Below, in pieces: positions 1 to 7,655 of a stretch of DNA of 64,000 bases. Position numbers and translations under genes: made by a program. Origin of the DNA: Streptomyces asoensis. Its GTDB lineage: Bacteria; Actinomycetota; Actinomycetes; Streptomycetales; Streptomycetaceae. Each line of letters opens with the position of its first letter. Position 1 is the first letter of the stretch. The notes under the pieces were generated by a model that was given only the letters and a program-made list of their open reading frames with translations, did not search any database and was not told the origin of the DNA. The stretch covers positions 1,426,001 to 1,490,000 of the forward strand of contig NZ_BNEB01000002.1 in assembly GCF_016860545.1 (NCBI RefSeq), given 5' to 3'.

Positions 1-139
1 GCCAGACGAGCCAGGCGATCGAGTTGGCCCCGGCGGCGGGCCGGGCGGCGAGCTCGTCGGGGCCGAGGCCCTCGACGGCCGCGTGGACCTCTTCCCGGAT
101 GCGGTCGTACCCGTCGATGAGGATGTCCTTGGCATGCAT
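1..139 (-). CDS. DinB/DUF664-family protein, N-terminal fragment
   Basis: Reading leftward from an ATG at 139, the frame stays open to the window edge and gives about 46 residues starting MHAKDILIDGYDRIREEV and continuing to a SIAWLVW segment. That opening helix and the loop before the SIAWLVW helix resemble the mycothiol-dependent DinB/DUF664 proteins common in actinobacteria, which form four-helix bundles with a metal site. The metal-binding histidines that define the family lie beyond the window, so the substrate cannot be guessed. It reads in the same direction as the LysR gene next to it, 25 bp beyond that gene's stop. Confidence 0.7.
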   Translation of the reverse strand, partial: MHAKDILIDGYDRIREEVHAAVEGLGPDELAARPAAGANSIAWLVW

Positions 140-164
140 ACGTCCACCATGGCGCACCCCGCGC

Positions 165-1049
165 TCAGCCGCTCCCCGTTTCCAGCAGCGCCATCAGCGC
201 CCGGGCCGCCGGACTGGTGGCCCGGACCGGCGGCAGCAGCGCGACCGTCTCGTACACCGCCTCGCCCGTCCCTTCGAGGGGCAGCGCGGTGAGCGCCTCG
301 CGCTTGTGCCGGAAGTGGCGCGGCACGACGGCGACGCCGAGGTTCTCGTCCACCAGGTCCAGCAGGCTGTGCACGTCGTTGACCTCGAGGGCGACCGTGC
401 GCCGCACCCCCGCCTCGGCGAACGCGGCGTCGGTGACCCGGCGCGGGCCCCAGTCGGGGTGGAAGTCGACGAACACCTCGCCCGCGACGTCCTGCGGCGT
501 CAGGGCCCCCGGCACCGCGGCCAGCCGGTGCTCGGGATGGCACAGGACGTACATCGGCTCGCCGGCCAGCGGCGCGCAGCGGAGCTGTTCGGTGTCCGTC
601 TGGGTCCGGTAGGCGAACGCCAGGTCGAGCCGGCCGGCCGCCACCTCCTCGCCGAGCGCGCCCGAACCGGTCTGCCGCAGCCGGATCTCCACGTCCGGGT
701 GCCGCCGCCGGAACGAGGCGAGGAGCCCCGCCACATGCACTCCGGCGATGCACTGCTCGGTGCCGACGGACAGCGTGCCGCGCACCACTCCCTGGACGGC
801 GGCCACCGCCTCGTGGGCCGCCCGGACCTGCGCGAGGACGCGCTCCGCCTCGCAGAGCAGCGCCCGGCCCGCCTCGGTCAGCGTCACCCGCCGGGTGGTC
901 CGCACGAACAGCGGCGCGCGCAGTTCACGCTCCAGTGCCCGGATCGACGCCGACAGGCCCGACTGGGACACCATCAGGCGTTCCGCGGCCCGGGTGAAGT
1001 GCTGGTCCTCTGCGACCGCGACGAAGTGCTGGAGATGGCGCAGTTCCAT
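165..1049 (-). CDS. LysR-family transcriptional regulator
   Basis: 294 aa. The N-terminal winged helix-turn-helix covers roughly residues 1-60 (MELRHLQHFVAVAEDQHF, then an SQSGLSASIRALERELRAPLF recognition region), followed by a periplasmic-binding-protein-like effector domain with the usual LysR spacing. The ATG at 1049 is chosen because LysR proteins begin at this helix; the open frame runs 45 codons further upstream but without LysR-like sequence. It is divergent from the aldo/keto reductase that starts at 1172, and the 122-bp gap carries AGAAG (1055-1059) and CTTCT (1085-1089) as an inverted pair that could be part of a LysR site. Control of the reductase is therefore likely but inferred. 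Effector unknown. Confidence 0.93.
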   Translation of the reverse strand: MELRHLQHFVAVAEDQHFTRAAERLMVSQSGLSASIRALERELRAPLFVRTTRRVTLTEAGRALLCEAERVLAQVRAAHEAVAAVQGVVRGTLSVGTEQCIAGVHVAGLLASFRRRHPDVEIRLRQTGSGALGEEVAAGRLDLAFAYRTQTDTEQLRCAPLAGEPMYVLCHPEHRLAAVPGALTPQDVAGEVFVDFHPDWGPRRVTDAAFAEAGVRRTVALEVNDVHSLLDLVDENLGVAVVPRHFRHKREALTALPLEGTGEAVYETVALLPPVRATSPAARALMALLETGSG

Positions 1050-1171
1050 GATTGAGAAGCCTAGCCGCACAATTCCATCGGATTCTTCTGTTGGACCACT
1101 ACCCGCAGGTCGGCGAGAGTGGAGGACGGTCCCGTGACCGATCCCTTGTGCCAACCTCTCCTGGAGTCGCG

Positions 1172-2164
1172 TTGTACACCGCACACCCCGACCGCTACGC
1201 GGACATGCCCTACCGGCGCACCGGACGCAGCGGCCTGAAGCTTCCCGCGCTGTCGCTCGGACTGTGGCACAACTTCGGGCCGGACCGTCCGGTCGAGACG
1301 CAGCGCGCCATCCTGCGCCGCGCCTTCGACCTCGGCATCACCCACTTCGACCTGGCCAACAACTACGGCCCACCGCCCGGCGCCGCCGAGTCCGCGCTGG
1401 GCGAGGCGCTGAGGACGGACTTCGCGTCGTACCGCGACGAGCTGGTCGTCTCGACGAAGGCCGGCTATCTGATGTGGCCCGGCCCCTACGGCGAGTGGGG
1501 TTCGCGCAAGTACCTGCTGTCCTCGCTCGACCAGAGCCTGACCCGGATGGGCCTGGACTACGTCGACGTCTTCTACTCGCACCGCCCCGACCCGGAGACT
1601 CCGCTCGAGGAGACCATGGGCGCCCTGCACACCGCCGTCCAGCAGGGCAAGGCGCTCTACGTCGGCGTCTCCAACTACTCGGCCGAGCAGACCCGGGAGG
1701 CGGCACGCATCCTGAGCGAGCTGGGCACCCCGCTGCTCATCCACCAGCCGCGCTACTCGATGCTCGACCGCCGCCCCGAGAGCGAGGGCCTGCTCGACGC
1801 CCTGGACGAGCTCCAGGTCGGCTCGATCGTGTTCTCGCCGCTGGAGCAGGGTCTGCTGACCGGCCGCTACCTGGACGGCATCCCGGAGGACTCGCGGGCG
1901 GCGAGCGACAGCCCCTTCCTGAACTCCGACGCGCTGACCGAGGAGCTCGTGGGCAAGCTGCGCGCCCTCGACGACATCGCCACCGCGCGTGGTCAGTCCC
2001 TCGCCCAGCTCGCGCTGGCCTGGGTGCTGCGCGGCGGACGGGTGACGTCCGCGCTGGTGGGCGCGAGCAGTGCCCGGCAGATCGAGGACAGCGTCGGCGC
2101 CCTGGCCAACCTGGACTTCGAGGACGAGGAGCTGGCCCGGATCGACGCGGTGATCAACGGCTGA
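1172..2164 (+). CDS. Aldo/keto reductase (L-glyceraldehyde-3-phosphate reductase-like)
   Basis: 330 aa, TIM-barrel NADPH-dependent reductase. Visible features are the catalytic Asp and Tyr region (FDLANNYGPP), Lys (STKAGY) and His (FYSHRPDP), and the C-terminal cofactor segment SALVGASSARQIED. The opening LYTAHPDRYADMPYRRTGRSGLK matches the MgrA/YghZ-type subfamily, which acts on small aldehydes such as L-glyceraldehyde 3-phosphate and methylglyoxal. I chose the TTG at 1172 because GGAG sits 5 nt upstream (1163-1166) and family members begin with YTAHPDRY; ATG 1205 is the alternative. A hairpin at 2230-2253 may end the transcript. The divergent LysR gene is the likely regulator. Confidence 0.92.
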   Translation: MYTAHPDRYADMPYRRTGRSGLKLPALSLGLWHNFGPDRPVETQRAILRRAFDLGITHFDLANNYGPPPGAAESALGEALRTDFASYRDELVVSTKAGYLMWPGPYGEWGSRKYLLSSLDQSLTRMGLDYVDVFYSHRPDPETPLEETMGALHTAVQQGKALYVGVSNYSAEQTREAARILSELGTPLLIHQPRYSMLDRRPESEGLLDALDELQVGSIVFSPLEQGLLTGRYLDGIPEDSRAASDSPFLNSDALTEELVGKLRALDDIATARGQSLAQLALAWVLRGGRVTSALVGASSARQIEDSVGALANLDFEDEELARIDAVING

Positions 2165-2195
2165 GCCGCTCCGCCGGGAGGGCGCGCACGGCGTA

Positions 2196-2227
2196 GCCCT
2201 CCCGATGTCCGGCCCTCCCGATGTCCG
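2196..2227. repeat. 16-bp tandem repeat, two copies
   Basis: The 16-bp unit GCCCTCCCGATGTCCG occurs twice, exactly and head to tail (2196-2211 and 2212-2227), directly before a hairpin, in the non-coding stretch after the aldo/keto reductase. No coding potential is evident. Confidence 0.85.
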
Positions 2228-2229
2228 GC

Positions 2230-2253
2230 CGGCCCCGGCGTGCGCCGGGGCCG
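2230..2253 (+). terminator. GC-rich hairpin after aldo/keto reductase
   Basis: CGGCCCCGGCG (2230-2240) pairs with CGCCGGGGCCG (2243-2253), an 11-bp perfect stem with a minimal loop, 66 bp downstream of the aldo/keto reductase stop. There is no T-run, as is usual for Streptomyces terminators. Confidence 0.6.
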
Positions 2254-2414
2254 CGTCCGTCGGCGGCCAGGTGATGCGCTTGGGCCCGCGGATGCGCGCA
2301 ACCCGCTGGTGCGCAATAGGGGTGCGGCCGGCCGCCCGTCGCCTTTCCCGGGGCCCTTTCACGGGACGGCCGTGAATTCGGTATCCGGTATTCCGTTTCT
2401 ACCGCCGATGTCCG

Positions 2415-2456
2415 CCGCCCGCGGTGATCTCCTTTTCGGCGGATCACCGCGGGCGG
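2415..2456. terminator. 15-bp perfect stem between convergent genes
   Basis: CCGCCCGCGGTGATC (2415-2429) is the exact inverse of GATCACCGCGGGCGG (2442-2456), with a 12-nt loop containing CCTTTTCGG. It lies 56 bp beyond the stop of the leftward SnoaL-like gene and after the rightward reductase, so it can act in both directions. The 347-bp gap 2165-2511 otherwise holds only the tandem repeat and the first hairpin. Confidence 0.65.
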
Positions 2457-2511
2457 AGGTAATTCGGAAGGGTCCTGCCGCGGGCCCGCGGGGCGCCGGC
2501 CGGACTTCGGA

Positions 2512-2907
2512 TCAGGCGGGCACCCGGTCGAGAAATCCGAGGACGGACGTGATGCGGTCCTGGGCGTCCAGGGTGATCACGTCGGATCCGGCCACCGGTG
2601 CCGAAACGCCCCCCGCGGAGCTGTCCTCGGCCTCGCTCACCAGCTCCCAGGAGAAGCGGGCCGTGTCGTGGTGCCCGTCGACCGCGCCGGTCAGGCGGAA
2701 GGCGAAGCCCGGGAACTGCGCCCGCGCCGCCGTGATCAGGGCCGCGATGTGCTCGTGGCCCCGCACCTCGGCCAGCGGGTCGGTGTAGCCGCCGTCCACC
2801 GCCCAGGCCGCGGCAACAGCCTTGGCCAAGGCTTCGGCTCCGGGCGCGTTCCACGCCTCGAAGTAGCGGGCGACGGCGTTCTCGTAACGGTCGGTGTGCG
2901 CGGACAT
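2512..2907 (-). CDS. SnoaL-like / NTF2-fold protein
   Basis: 131 aa. The pattern of an N-terminal helix ending in YFEAWNAPGAEALAKAV, the GGYTDPLAEVRGHEHIAALI segment and the strands SWELV, SDVITLDAQDRITSVLGFLD is that of the NTF2/SnoaL-like fold (small cone-shaped dimers that include polyketide cyclases, ketosteroid isomerases and many uncharacterised proteins). The closing FxDxxGRI-like strand (DAQDRITSVLGFLDRVP) is the family's usual ending. No catalytic assignment is possible. Monocistronic, convergent with the reductase; the 308 bp upstream (2908-3215) hold a palindrome at 3011-3027 and no other gene I can support. Confidence 0.85.
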   Translation of the reverse strand: MSAHTDRYENAVARYFEAWNAPGAEALAKAVAAAWAVDGGYTDPLAEVRGHEHIAALITAARAQFPGFAFRLTGAVDGHHDTARFSWELVSEAEDSSAGGVSAPVAGSDVITLDAQDRITSVLGFLDRVPA

Positions 2908-3010
2908 GGTGAATCAGCCCCCAGTGAGGTCGTCGATACTGGTCAGAACCCGGATCCGGGATTTCCCCGGTCCGCTGTGACCACCCTGCCCGCACCCGCT
3001 CCGCGGGTCG

Positions 3011-3027
3011 ATTACCCGTCGGGTAAT
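3011..3027. promoter_or_regulatory. Operator-like palindrome ATTACCCG-T-CGGGTAAT
   Basis: A 17-bp perfect palindrome with one central base, AT-rich at its ends in very GC-rich surroundings, lies in the divergent gap between the SnoaL-like gene (start 2907) and the orphan gene at 3216. Size and symmetry fit a dimeric regulator site; the regulator is not identified. Confidence 0.5.
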
Positions 3028-3215
3028 GACGGCACTCTCCGGGCGTCGCCGCATTTCGGCCATGAACACCGGGGAATATGCCAAGAGACTGGCCAAAAAG
3101 TCATGGTGACAGTGTTTCAAGAGTGAACATACTCGAACGTCAGGGGCAGTTCACCCCACAGGAGCCGCACGGAAAGCGAGGCACTGCCGGCAAGCGAGCA
3201 CCGGGGGAGAGAGAC

Positions 3216-3626
3216 GTGCACGACGAATTCCTGTGCCATGTCACCGCGTACGGCGTCTGCGACGGCCGGCGCATCGGCGTACCGCTCGGCACCTACCGGG
3301 CGCCGACGCTGGCGCTCGCCCTGTGGTGGCTGCGCGACCGGGCCTCCTGGATGGCCGAACGGCTCGATCCGCGGCCCGAGAGCGAGCACATCCCGCCGGG
3401 CGCCCTGGTCCCGGTCGCCGACAACGTGCCCGACGTGCCCGAACTGCTGCGGGCCTGGTGCGCCGACTCGGGCCGCCAGGAGCTGGTGGCCGACGAGTTG
3501 GCGGGCGGGCGGCTGGTGCGGATCGCGATCAGCGACGAGACCACCGAGTACGAACTCCTCGCCGAATCCGTGGACGCCCTGCGCATGCAGCGGACGGTCC
3601 CGGCGCTCGTCCTCCCCGTCGGCTGA
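3216..3626 (+). CDS. Hypothetical protein, 136 aa
   Basis: Not recognised with confidence. Starts at GTG 3216, supported by GGGGGAGAG just upstream (about 3203-3211). The protein begins VHDEFLCHVTAYGVCDGRRIGV, has a predicted helix LALALWWLRDRASWMAERL, and ends with alternating strand-like segments (RLVRIAISDETTEYELLAESVDAL). It is acidic, soluble, and has no signal peptide or membrane segment. It is in the same direction as the FHA-ABC gene (53-bp gap) but the gap may hold its own promoter, so membership in that cluster is uncertain. Confidence 0.75.
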   Translation: MHDEFLCHVTAYGVCDGRRIGVPLGTYRAPTLALALWWLRDRASWMAERLDPRPESEHIPPGALVPVADNVPDVPELLRAWCADSGRQELVADELAGGRLVRIAISDETTEYELLAESVDALRMQRTVPALVLPVG

Positions 3627-3678
3627 GGCCCCCGTCGCCCGTGGGGCGGACAAAGGGGCTCCTCGATAGAATTCGGGC

Positions 3679-6018
3679 ATGGTGGAGCGACCGGTCTCCT
3701 CGACCGCGCCCGAACTCGTGCTGGAGACCGAGACGGGTTCCAGCACGCTGATCCCGGGCCACGACTACCGCATCGGCCGGGACCCGCTCAGCGACATCGT
3801 CATCGACGACACCCGGGTCTCCTGGCACCACGCGGTGCTGCGGCCCGACGGCGATCACTGGGTCCTCGCCGACGAGCAGAGCACCAACGGGACCTACACG
3901 GACGGCAGCCGGGTCCGCGAGCAGGGCGTCGGCCCCGGCAGCGTGATCCGCTTCGGCAGCCCGTCCGACGGCCCGCGCCTCGTGCTGTCGGTGCGGCCGC
4001 CGGCCCCGGCCGAGCGGCTCTCCGCCGTCTCCCGGCCCGGCCTCACCGGGACCTTCCGGCAGCCCACCAGCGTCCGGCCGCTGCCACCACGCACGGTCCG
4101 CATCGGCCGCGCGACCGACAACGACCTCGTCGTGGACGACCTCGTCGTCTCGCGCCGGCACGCCGAACTGCGCGCGCTGCCCGACGGCGGCCACGAGATC
4201 GCCGACCTCGGCAGCCACAACGGGACGTACCTCAACGGGCTGCCCGTCACCCGCGCCCCGCTCGGTCCCGGTGACGTCGTCGGCATCGGTCACTCGGCCT
4301 TCTGCCTGGTCGGCGACCAGCTCCAGGAGTACGTCGACACCGGTGAGGTCTCCCTCGACGTGCAGGACCTGACGGTCTCCGTCGACCGGGGCCGCAAGGT
4401 GCTCCTCGACCACGTCTCCTTCCCGGTGGGGGAGAAGTGCCTGCTCGCGGTCGTCGGCCCCAGCGGCGCGGGCAAGTCCACCCTGCTCGGCGCCCTCACC
4501 GGCCAGCGGCCGGCCGGGCAGGGCACGGTGGTCTACGACGGCCGCGACCTCTACCGCGACTACGCCGAACTGCGCCAGCGCATCGGCCTCGTCCCGCAGG
4601 ACGACATCCTGCACGCCCAGCTGACCGTGCGCGGCGCCCTCGGCTACGCGGCCGAGCTGCGCTTCCCCCAGGACACCGCGAAGGCCGAGCGCCGCGAGCG
4701 GGTCGAGGAGGTCATCCGCGAACTGGGACTCGAACAGCGCGCCGGCCAGCCCGTGCACACCCTCTCCGGCGGCCAGCGCAAACGCGTCAGCGTCGCCCTG
4801 GAACTGCTGACCAAGCCCTCCCTGCTCTTCCTCGACGAGCCGACCTCGGGACTCGACCCCGGTATGGACCGTTCGGTGATGCACATGCTGCGCGGCCTCG
4901 CCGACGACGGCCGTACCGTCATCGTCGTGACGCACAGCGTCCTCAGCCTCGACGTGTGCGACCGGCTGCTGGTCCTCGCGCCGGGCGGCAAGGTCGCCTA
5001 CTACGGTCCGCCCGAGGACGCCCTCGCCTTCTTCGGCTTCGCGCACTGGCCCGAGGCGTTCGAGGCATTCGAGCGCGACCGGGACCGGGACTGGGCGGGG
5101 GAGTACGGCGCGTCGCCGCTGCGCCGGCGGTACGTCGTCGGGGACAGCGAGCAGCCCCGGCTGCCCCGGTCCGGCCCGGTGGACGTGCCGCCGCCGCCCA
5201 GGCCCCGCAGCAGGGGAGCCCAGCTCGCCACCCTGATCCGCCGCTACACGGCCGCCCTCGCCGCCGACCGCACCTTCCTCGCCATCATGATCGCCCTGCC
5301 GTTCGTCATGGGCGCCATGGCCCGCGCCCTGGCAGGCGGCGCCCTGGACCGGGAGCACGCGATGAACGTGCTGCTCATCCTGTGTGTCGGCGGGGTCCTC
5401 ACCGGCGCGGCCAACGCCGTCCGCGAGCTCGTCAAGGAACGCGTGATCTACCAGCGCGAACGCGCCGTCGGCCTGTCCAGATCGGCGTACCTGATGTCCA
5501 AGGTCGTCGTCCTCGGCGCCGTGACGGTCGTCCAGGCGGTGGTGCTGACCCTTGTCGCCCTGCTCGGGGTCGACATCGGCGCACCGGGTGGCGAGGGCGT
5601 GCTGATGCCGCCCCTGGTGGAGATCACCGTCGCGGTGGCCCTGCTCGCCTTCACGGCGATGATGCTCGGGCTGCTCATCTCCGCGCTGGTCCGCAAGGAG
5701 GAGGTGACGATGCCGCTGCTGGTGCTGCTCGCCATCGTCCAGGTGGTCTTCTGCGGGGCCCTGCTGACGCTGGACGGCGTACCGGGCCTGGAACAGCTGT
5801 CGTGGCTGGTCCCCGCGCGATGGGCGCTCGGCGCGATGGCCGGGACCATCGGTCTCGCCAGGATCGTGCCCGGCGACATCACCGCCGATCCGCTGTTCGA
5901 GCACGCGGTGGGGGTGTGGCTGCTCGACATCGGCATGCTCGTCGTGCTGTCGGCCGTCTGCGGGTTCCTCGTCTCCCGGCTGCTGCGCCGGCACGAGCCC
6001 GCCGTGATGCGGAAGTAG
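3679..6018 (+). CDS. Double-FHA domain ABC-2 type exporter (ATPase and permease in one chain)
   Basis: 779 aa. Two forkhead-associated domains that bind phosphothreonine: the first has GR at 33-34, S48, H51 and N70, the second GR at 143-144, S158, H161 and N181-G. An ABC ATPase follows with Walker A GPSGAGKST (260-268), signature LSGGQ (362-366) and Walker B LLFLDEPTSGLD (382-393). The C-terminal third (about 530-775) has six hydrophobic segments of an ABC-2 permease. The inter-FHA linker carries Thr/Ser residues (TGTFRQPTSVRP). The kinase two genes downstream is the obvious candidate to make phosphothreonine ligands; that link is inferred. The 779-aa length matches other FHA-ABC2 fusions of actinobacteria. 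Exported substrate unknown. Confidence 0.95.
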   Translation: MVERPVSSTAPELVLETETGSSTLIPGHDYRIGRDPLSDIVIDDTRVSWHHAVLRPDGDHWVLADEQSTNGTYTDGSRVREQGVGPGSVIRFGSPSDGPRLVLSVRPPAPAERLSAVSRPGLTGTFRQPTSVRPLPPRTVRIGRATDNDLVVDDLVVSRRHAELRALPDGGHEIADLGSHNGTYLNGLPVTRAPLGPGDVVGIGHSAFCLVGDQLQEYVDTGEVSLDVQDLTVSVDRGRKVLLDHVSFPVGEKCLLAVVGPSGAGKSTLLGALTGQRPAGQGTVVYDGRDLYRDYAELRQRIGLVPQDDILHAQLTVRGALGYAAELRFPQDTAKAERRERVEEVIRELGLEQRAGQPVHTLSGGQRKRVSVALELLTKPSLLFLDEPTSGLDPGMDRSVMHMLRGLADDGRTVIVVTHSVLSLDVCDRLLVLAPGGKVAYYGPPEDALAFFGFAHWPEAFEAFERDRDRDWAGEYGASPLRRRYVVGDSEQPRLPRSGPVDVPPPPRPRSRGAQLATLIRRYTAALAADRTFLAIMIALPFVMGAMARALAGGALDREHAMNVLLILCVGGVLTGAANAVRELVKERVIYQRERAVGLSRSAYLMSKVVVLGAVTVVQAVVLTLVALLGVDIGAPGGEGVLMPPLVEITVAVALLAFTAMMLGLLISALVRKEEVTMPLLVLLAIVQVVFCGALLTLDGVPGLEQLSWLVPARWALGAMAGTIGLARIVPGDITADPLFEHAVGVWLLDIGMLVVLSAVCGFLVSRLLRRHEPAVMRK

Positions 6019-6027
6019 GGACGGCCC

Positions 6028-6582
6028 ATGGCGACCCCTGAGTTCCGGCCCACGCACGTGGCCCCGCGGCACGGCATGCCCGCCTGGGAGGAACCCGACC
6101 CCGCCCGCCCCGCCGTACCCCTCGATCCGCTGCTGCCCGTGCAGCTCCTGGAGCGCCGGGGCGACTGGGGGCACGTCCTGTGCTCCAACGGCTGGTCGGC
6201 CTGGGTCGACGGCCGCCGTCTCGTCGCCGTCCCCGAGGACCCGCCCGCCGCGGACGCCCCCGACGGCCCGCGGGGGGACGCGGCCGACCCGCGTCCCCTC
6301 CTGGCCGTCGCCGAGGACGGCCTGGCCCGGTACCGGACGGCGGTACGGGAACTCGCCGACGGCGCCCTGGACGGCGAGGGCTTCCGGCGCCGCACCCACG
6401 GGCTGCGCGTCGGGGTGGTCGTCGACGGCGAGGACGTGTGGCTGTACGACCCGGCGCGGGAGGGCTGGGTGTACGGCGACGGCACCCGCCTCAGCACCTT
6501 CGCGACCGACCGGGCGCCGCGGGCCGCCGAAGGACCCGACCACGCCGCGACCCGGGTGGTGAACCCCGGCCGGGGCGCCTGA
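6028..6582 (+). CDS. SH3-like domain protein in kinase operon
   Basis: 184 aa, soluble, starts 9 bp after the FHA-ABC stop and overlaps the kinase start by one base (TGATG). Residues about 35-70 (LPVQLLERRGDWGHVLCSNGWSAWVDGRRLV) have the pattern of a bacterial SH3 repeat: a GDWxxV strand followed by GWxxWVDGR. The C-terminal part has a second WLYDPAREGWVYGDGTRL motif that may be another small beta module. Translational coupling between two signalling genes suggests an adaptor for the kinase or the exporter. No direct homologue is recognised. Confidence 0.8.
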   Translation: MATPEFRPTHVAPRHGMPAWEEPDPARPAVPLDPLLPVQLLERRGDWGHVLCSNGWSAWVDGRRLVAVPEDPPAADAPDGPRGDAADPRPLLAVAEDGLARYRTAVRELADGALDGEGFRRRTHGLRVGVVVDGEDVWLYDPAREGWVYGDGTRLSTFATDRAPRAAEGPDHAATRVVNPGRGA

Positions 6583-7559
6583 TGGCCCGCGCACCCGTCC
6601 CCTTCTCCGGCCGGCCCTCCGAGCTGGTCGGCCGCAGGATCGCCGGCTACCGCATCGAGCACGAGATCGGACGCGGTGGCATGGCCGTCGTCTACCGTGC
6701 CCACGACCTGCGGCTGGACCGGACGGTCGCGCTCAAGCTGCTCGCTCCCGAACTGGCCCGCAACGACGTGTTCCGCAAACGCTTCACCCACGAGTCCCGG
6801 GTGGCCGCGGCCATCGACCACCCGCACATCGTGCCGGTGTTCGAGGCGGACGAGACCGACGGGGTCCTGTACATCGCCATGCGGTACGTCGAGGGAAGCG
6901 ACCTGCGTCATCTGCTCGACCGCGAGGGGCCGCTGCCCCTGGCGACCGCCGTCCGCATCGCCGCGCAGGTCGCCTCCGCGCTCGACGCGGCGCACGAGCA
7001 CGGCCTCGTCCACCGGGACGTCAAACCCGGCAACATCCTCGTCGCCCGGGGCACCGACAGCGACCATCCCGAGCACGTCTACCTCACCGACTTCGGCCTG
7101 ACGAAGAAGTCGCTCTCCCTGACCGGCTTCACCTCGGTCGGCCAGTTCGTCGGCACGCTCGACTACGTCGCCCCGGAGCAGATCTCCGGGCAGCCGGTCG
7201 ACGGCCGCTGCGACGTCTACGGGCTGGCCTGCGTGGTCTACGAGTGTCTCGCCGGCCGCCCGCCCTTCCTGCGCGACGACGACATGGCCCTGCTCTGGGC
7301 CCATCAGAACGCCGATCCGCCCCCGCTGACACAGGCCGGGCCCGCGCTCCCCCCGCGGGTCGACGCGGTGTTCGCGAAGGCGCTCGCCAAGAGCCCCGGG
7401 GAACGGCATCCCACGTGCGGGGCCTTCGTCGCCGCACTGCGGCGGACGGCCGCCGACGCACCCCGGCCCGCCCACCCGCCGACGGAGCCGGCCCGCACCC
7501 GGACCCCGGCGCCCCCGGGCTGGGCGCGACCGGTCTTCCGGCCCGCCGGCGACGCGTGA
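6582..7559 (+). CDS. Serine/threonine protein kinase (soluble, Hanks type)
   Basis: 325 aa. All catalytic elements are present: glycine loop GRGGMAVVYRAHD (30-42), VALK with K52, HRDVKPGN with D146, DFGL (170-173) and APEQ (197-200). There is no transmembrane segment; after the kinase domain (about 20-285) only a short Pro-rich tail remains, so this is a cytoplasmic kinase, unlike PknB with its PASTA domains. ATG 6582 overlaps the preceding stop, so it is translated together with the SH3-like protein and the FHA-ABC exporter. A kinase placed directly behind a phosphothreonine-binding transporter is a strong functional hint. Confidence 0.95.
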   Translation: MARAPVPFSGRPSELVGRRIAGYRIEHEIGRGGMAVVYRAHDLRLDRTVALKLLAPELARNDVFRKRFTHESRVAAAIDHPHIVPVFEADETDGVLYIAMRYVEGSDLRHLLDREGPLPLATAVRIAAQVASALDAAHEHGLVHRDVKPGNILVARGTDSDHPEHVYLTDFGLTKKSLSLTGFTSVGQFVGTLDYVAPEQISGQPVDGRCDVYGLACVVYECLAGRPPFLRDDDMALLWAHQNADPPPLTQAGPALPPRVDAVFAKALAKSPGERHPTCGAFVAALRRTAADAPRPAHPPTEPARTRTPAPPGWARPVFRPAGDA

Positions 7560-7566
7560 GCCCGAC

Positions 7567-7642
7567 TCCGCGAGGCGCGACGGGTGAGCCCGGCCCGGGG
7601 GCGCGACGTGCGCGTACCGTCCGCGAGGCGCGACGGGTGAGC
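7567..7642. repeat. 23-bp direct repeat, two copies
   Basis: Positions 7567-7589 and 7620-7642 are identical over 23 bp (core CCGCGAGGCGCGACGGGTGA) and lie 30 bp apart, in the gap between the convergent kinase and streptophobe genes. The copies are not part of a hairpin that I can see. Confidence 0.8.
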
Positions 7643-7655
7643 TCGTGCGGCCGTC

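Noticed and set aside
4437..6041. 534-aa frame on the plus strand inside the ABC gene
   Set aside because: An out-of-frame Arg/Pro/Ala-rich translation; the real frame has Walker motifs and transmembrane segments.
3529..6594. 1021-aa open frame on the minus strand
   Set aside because: Antisense shadow of the FHA-ABC gene, low-complexity His/Arg/Gln-rich, no RBS, no motifs.
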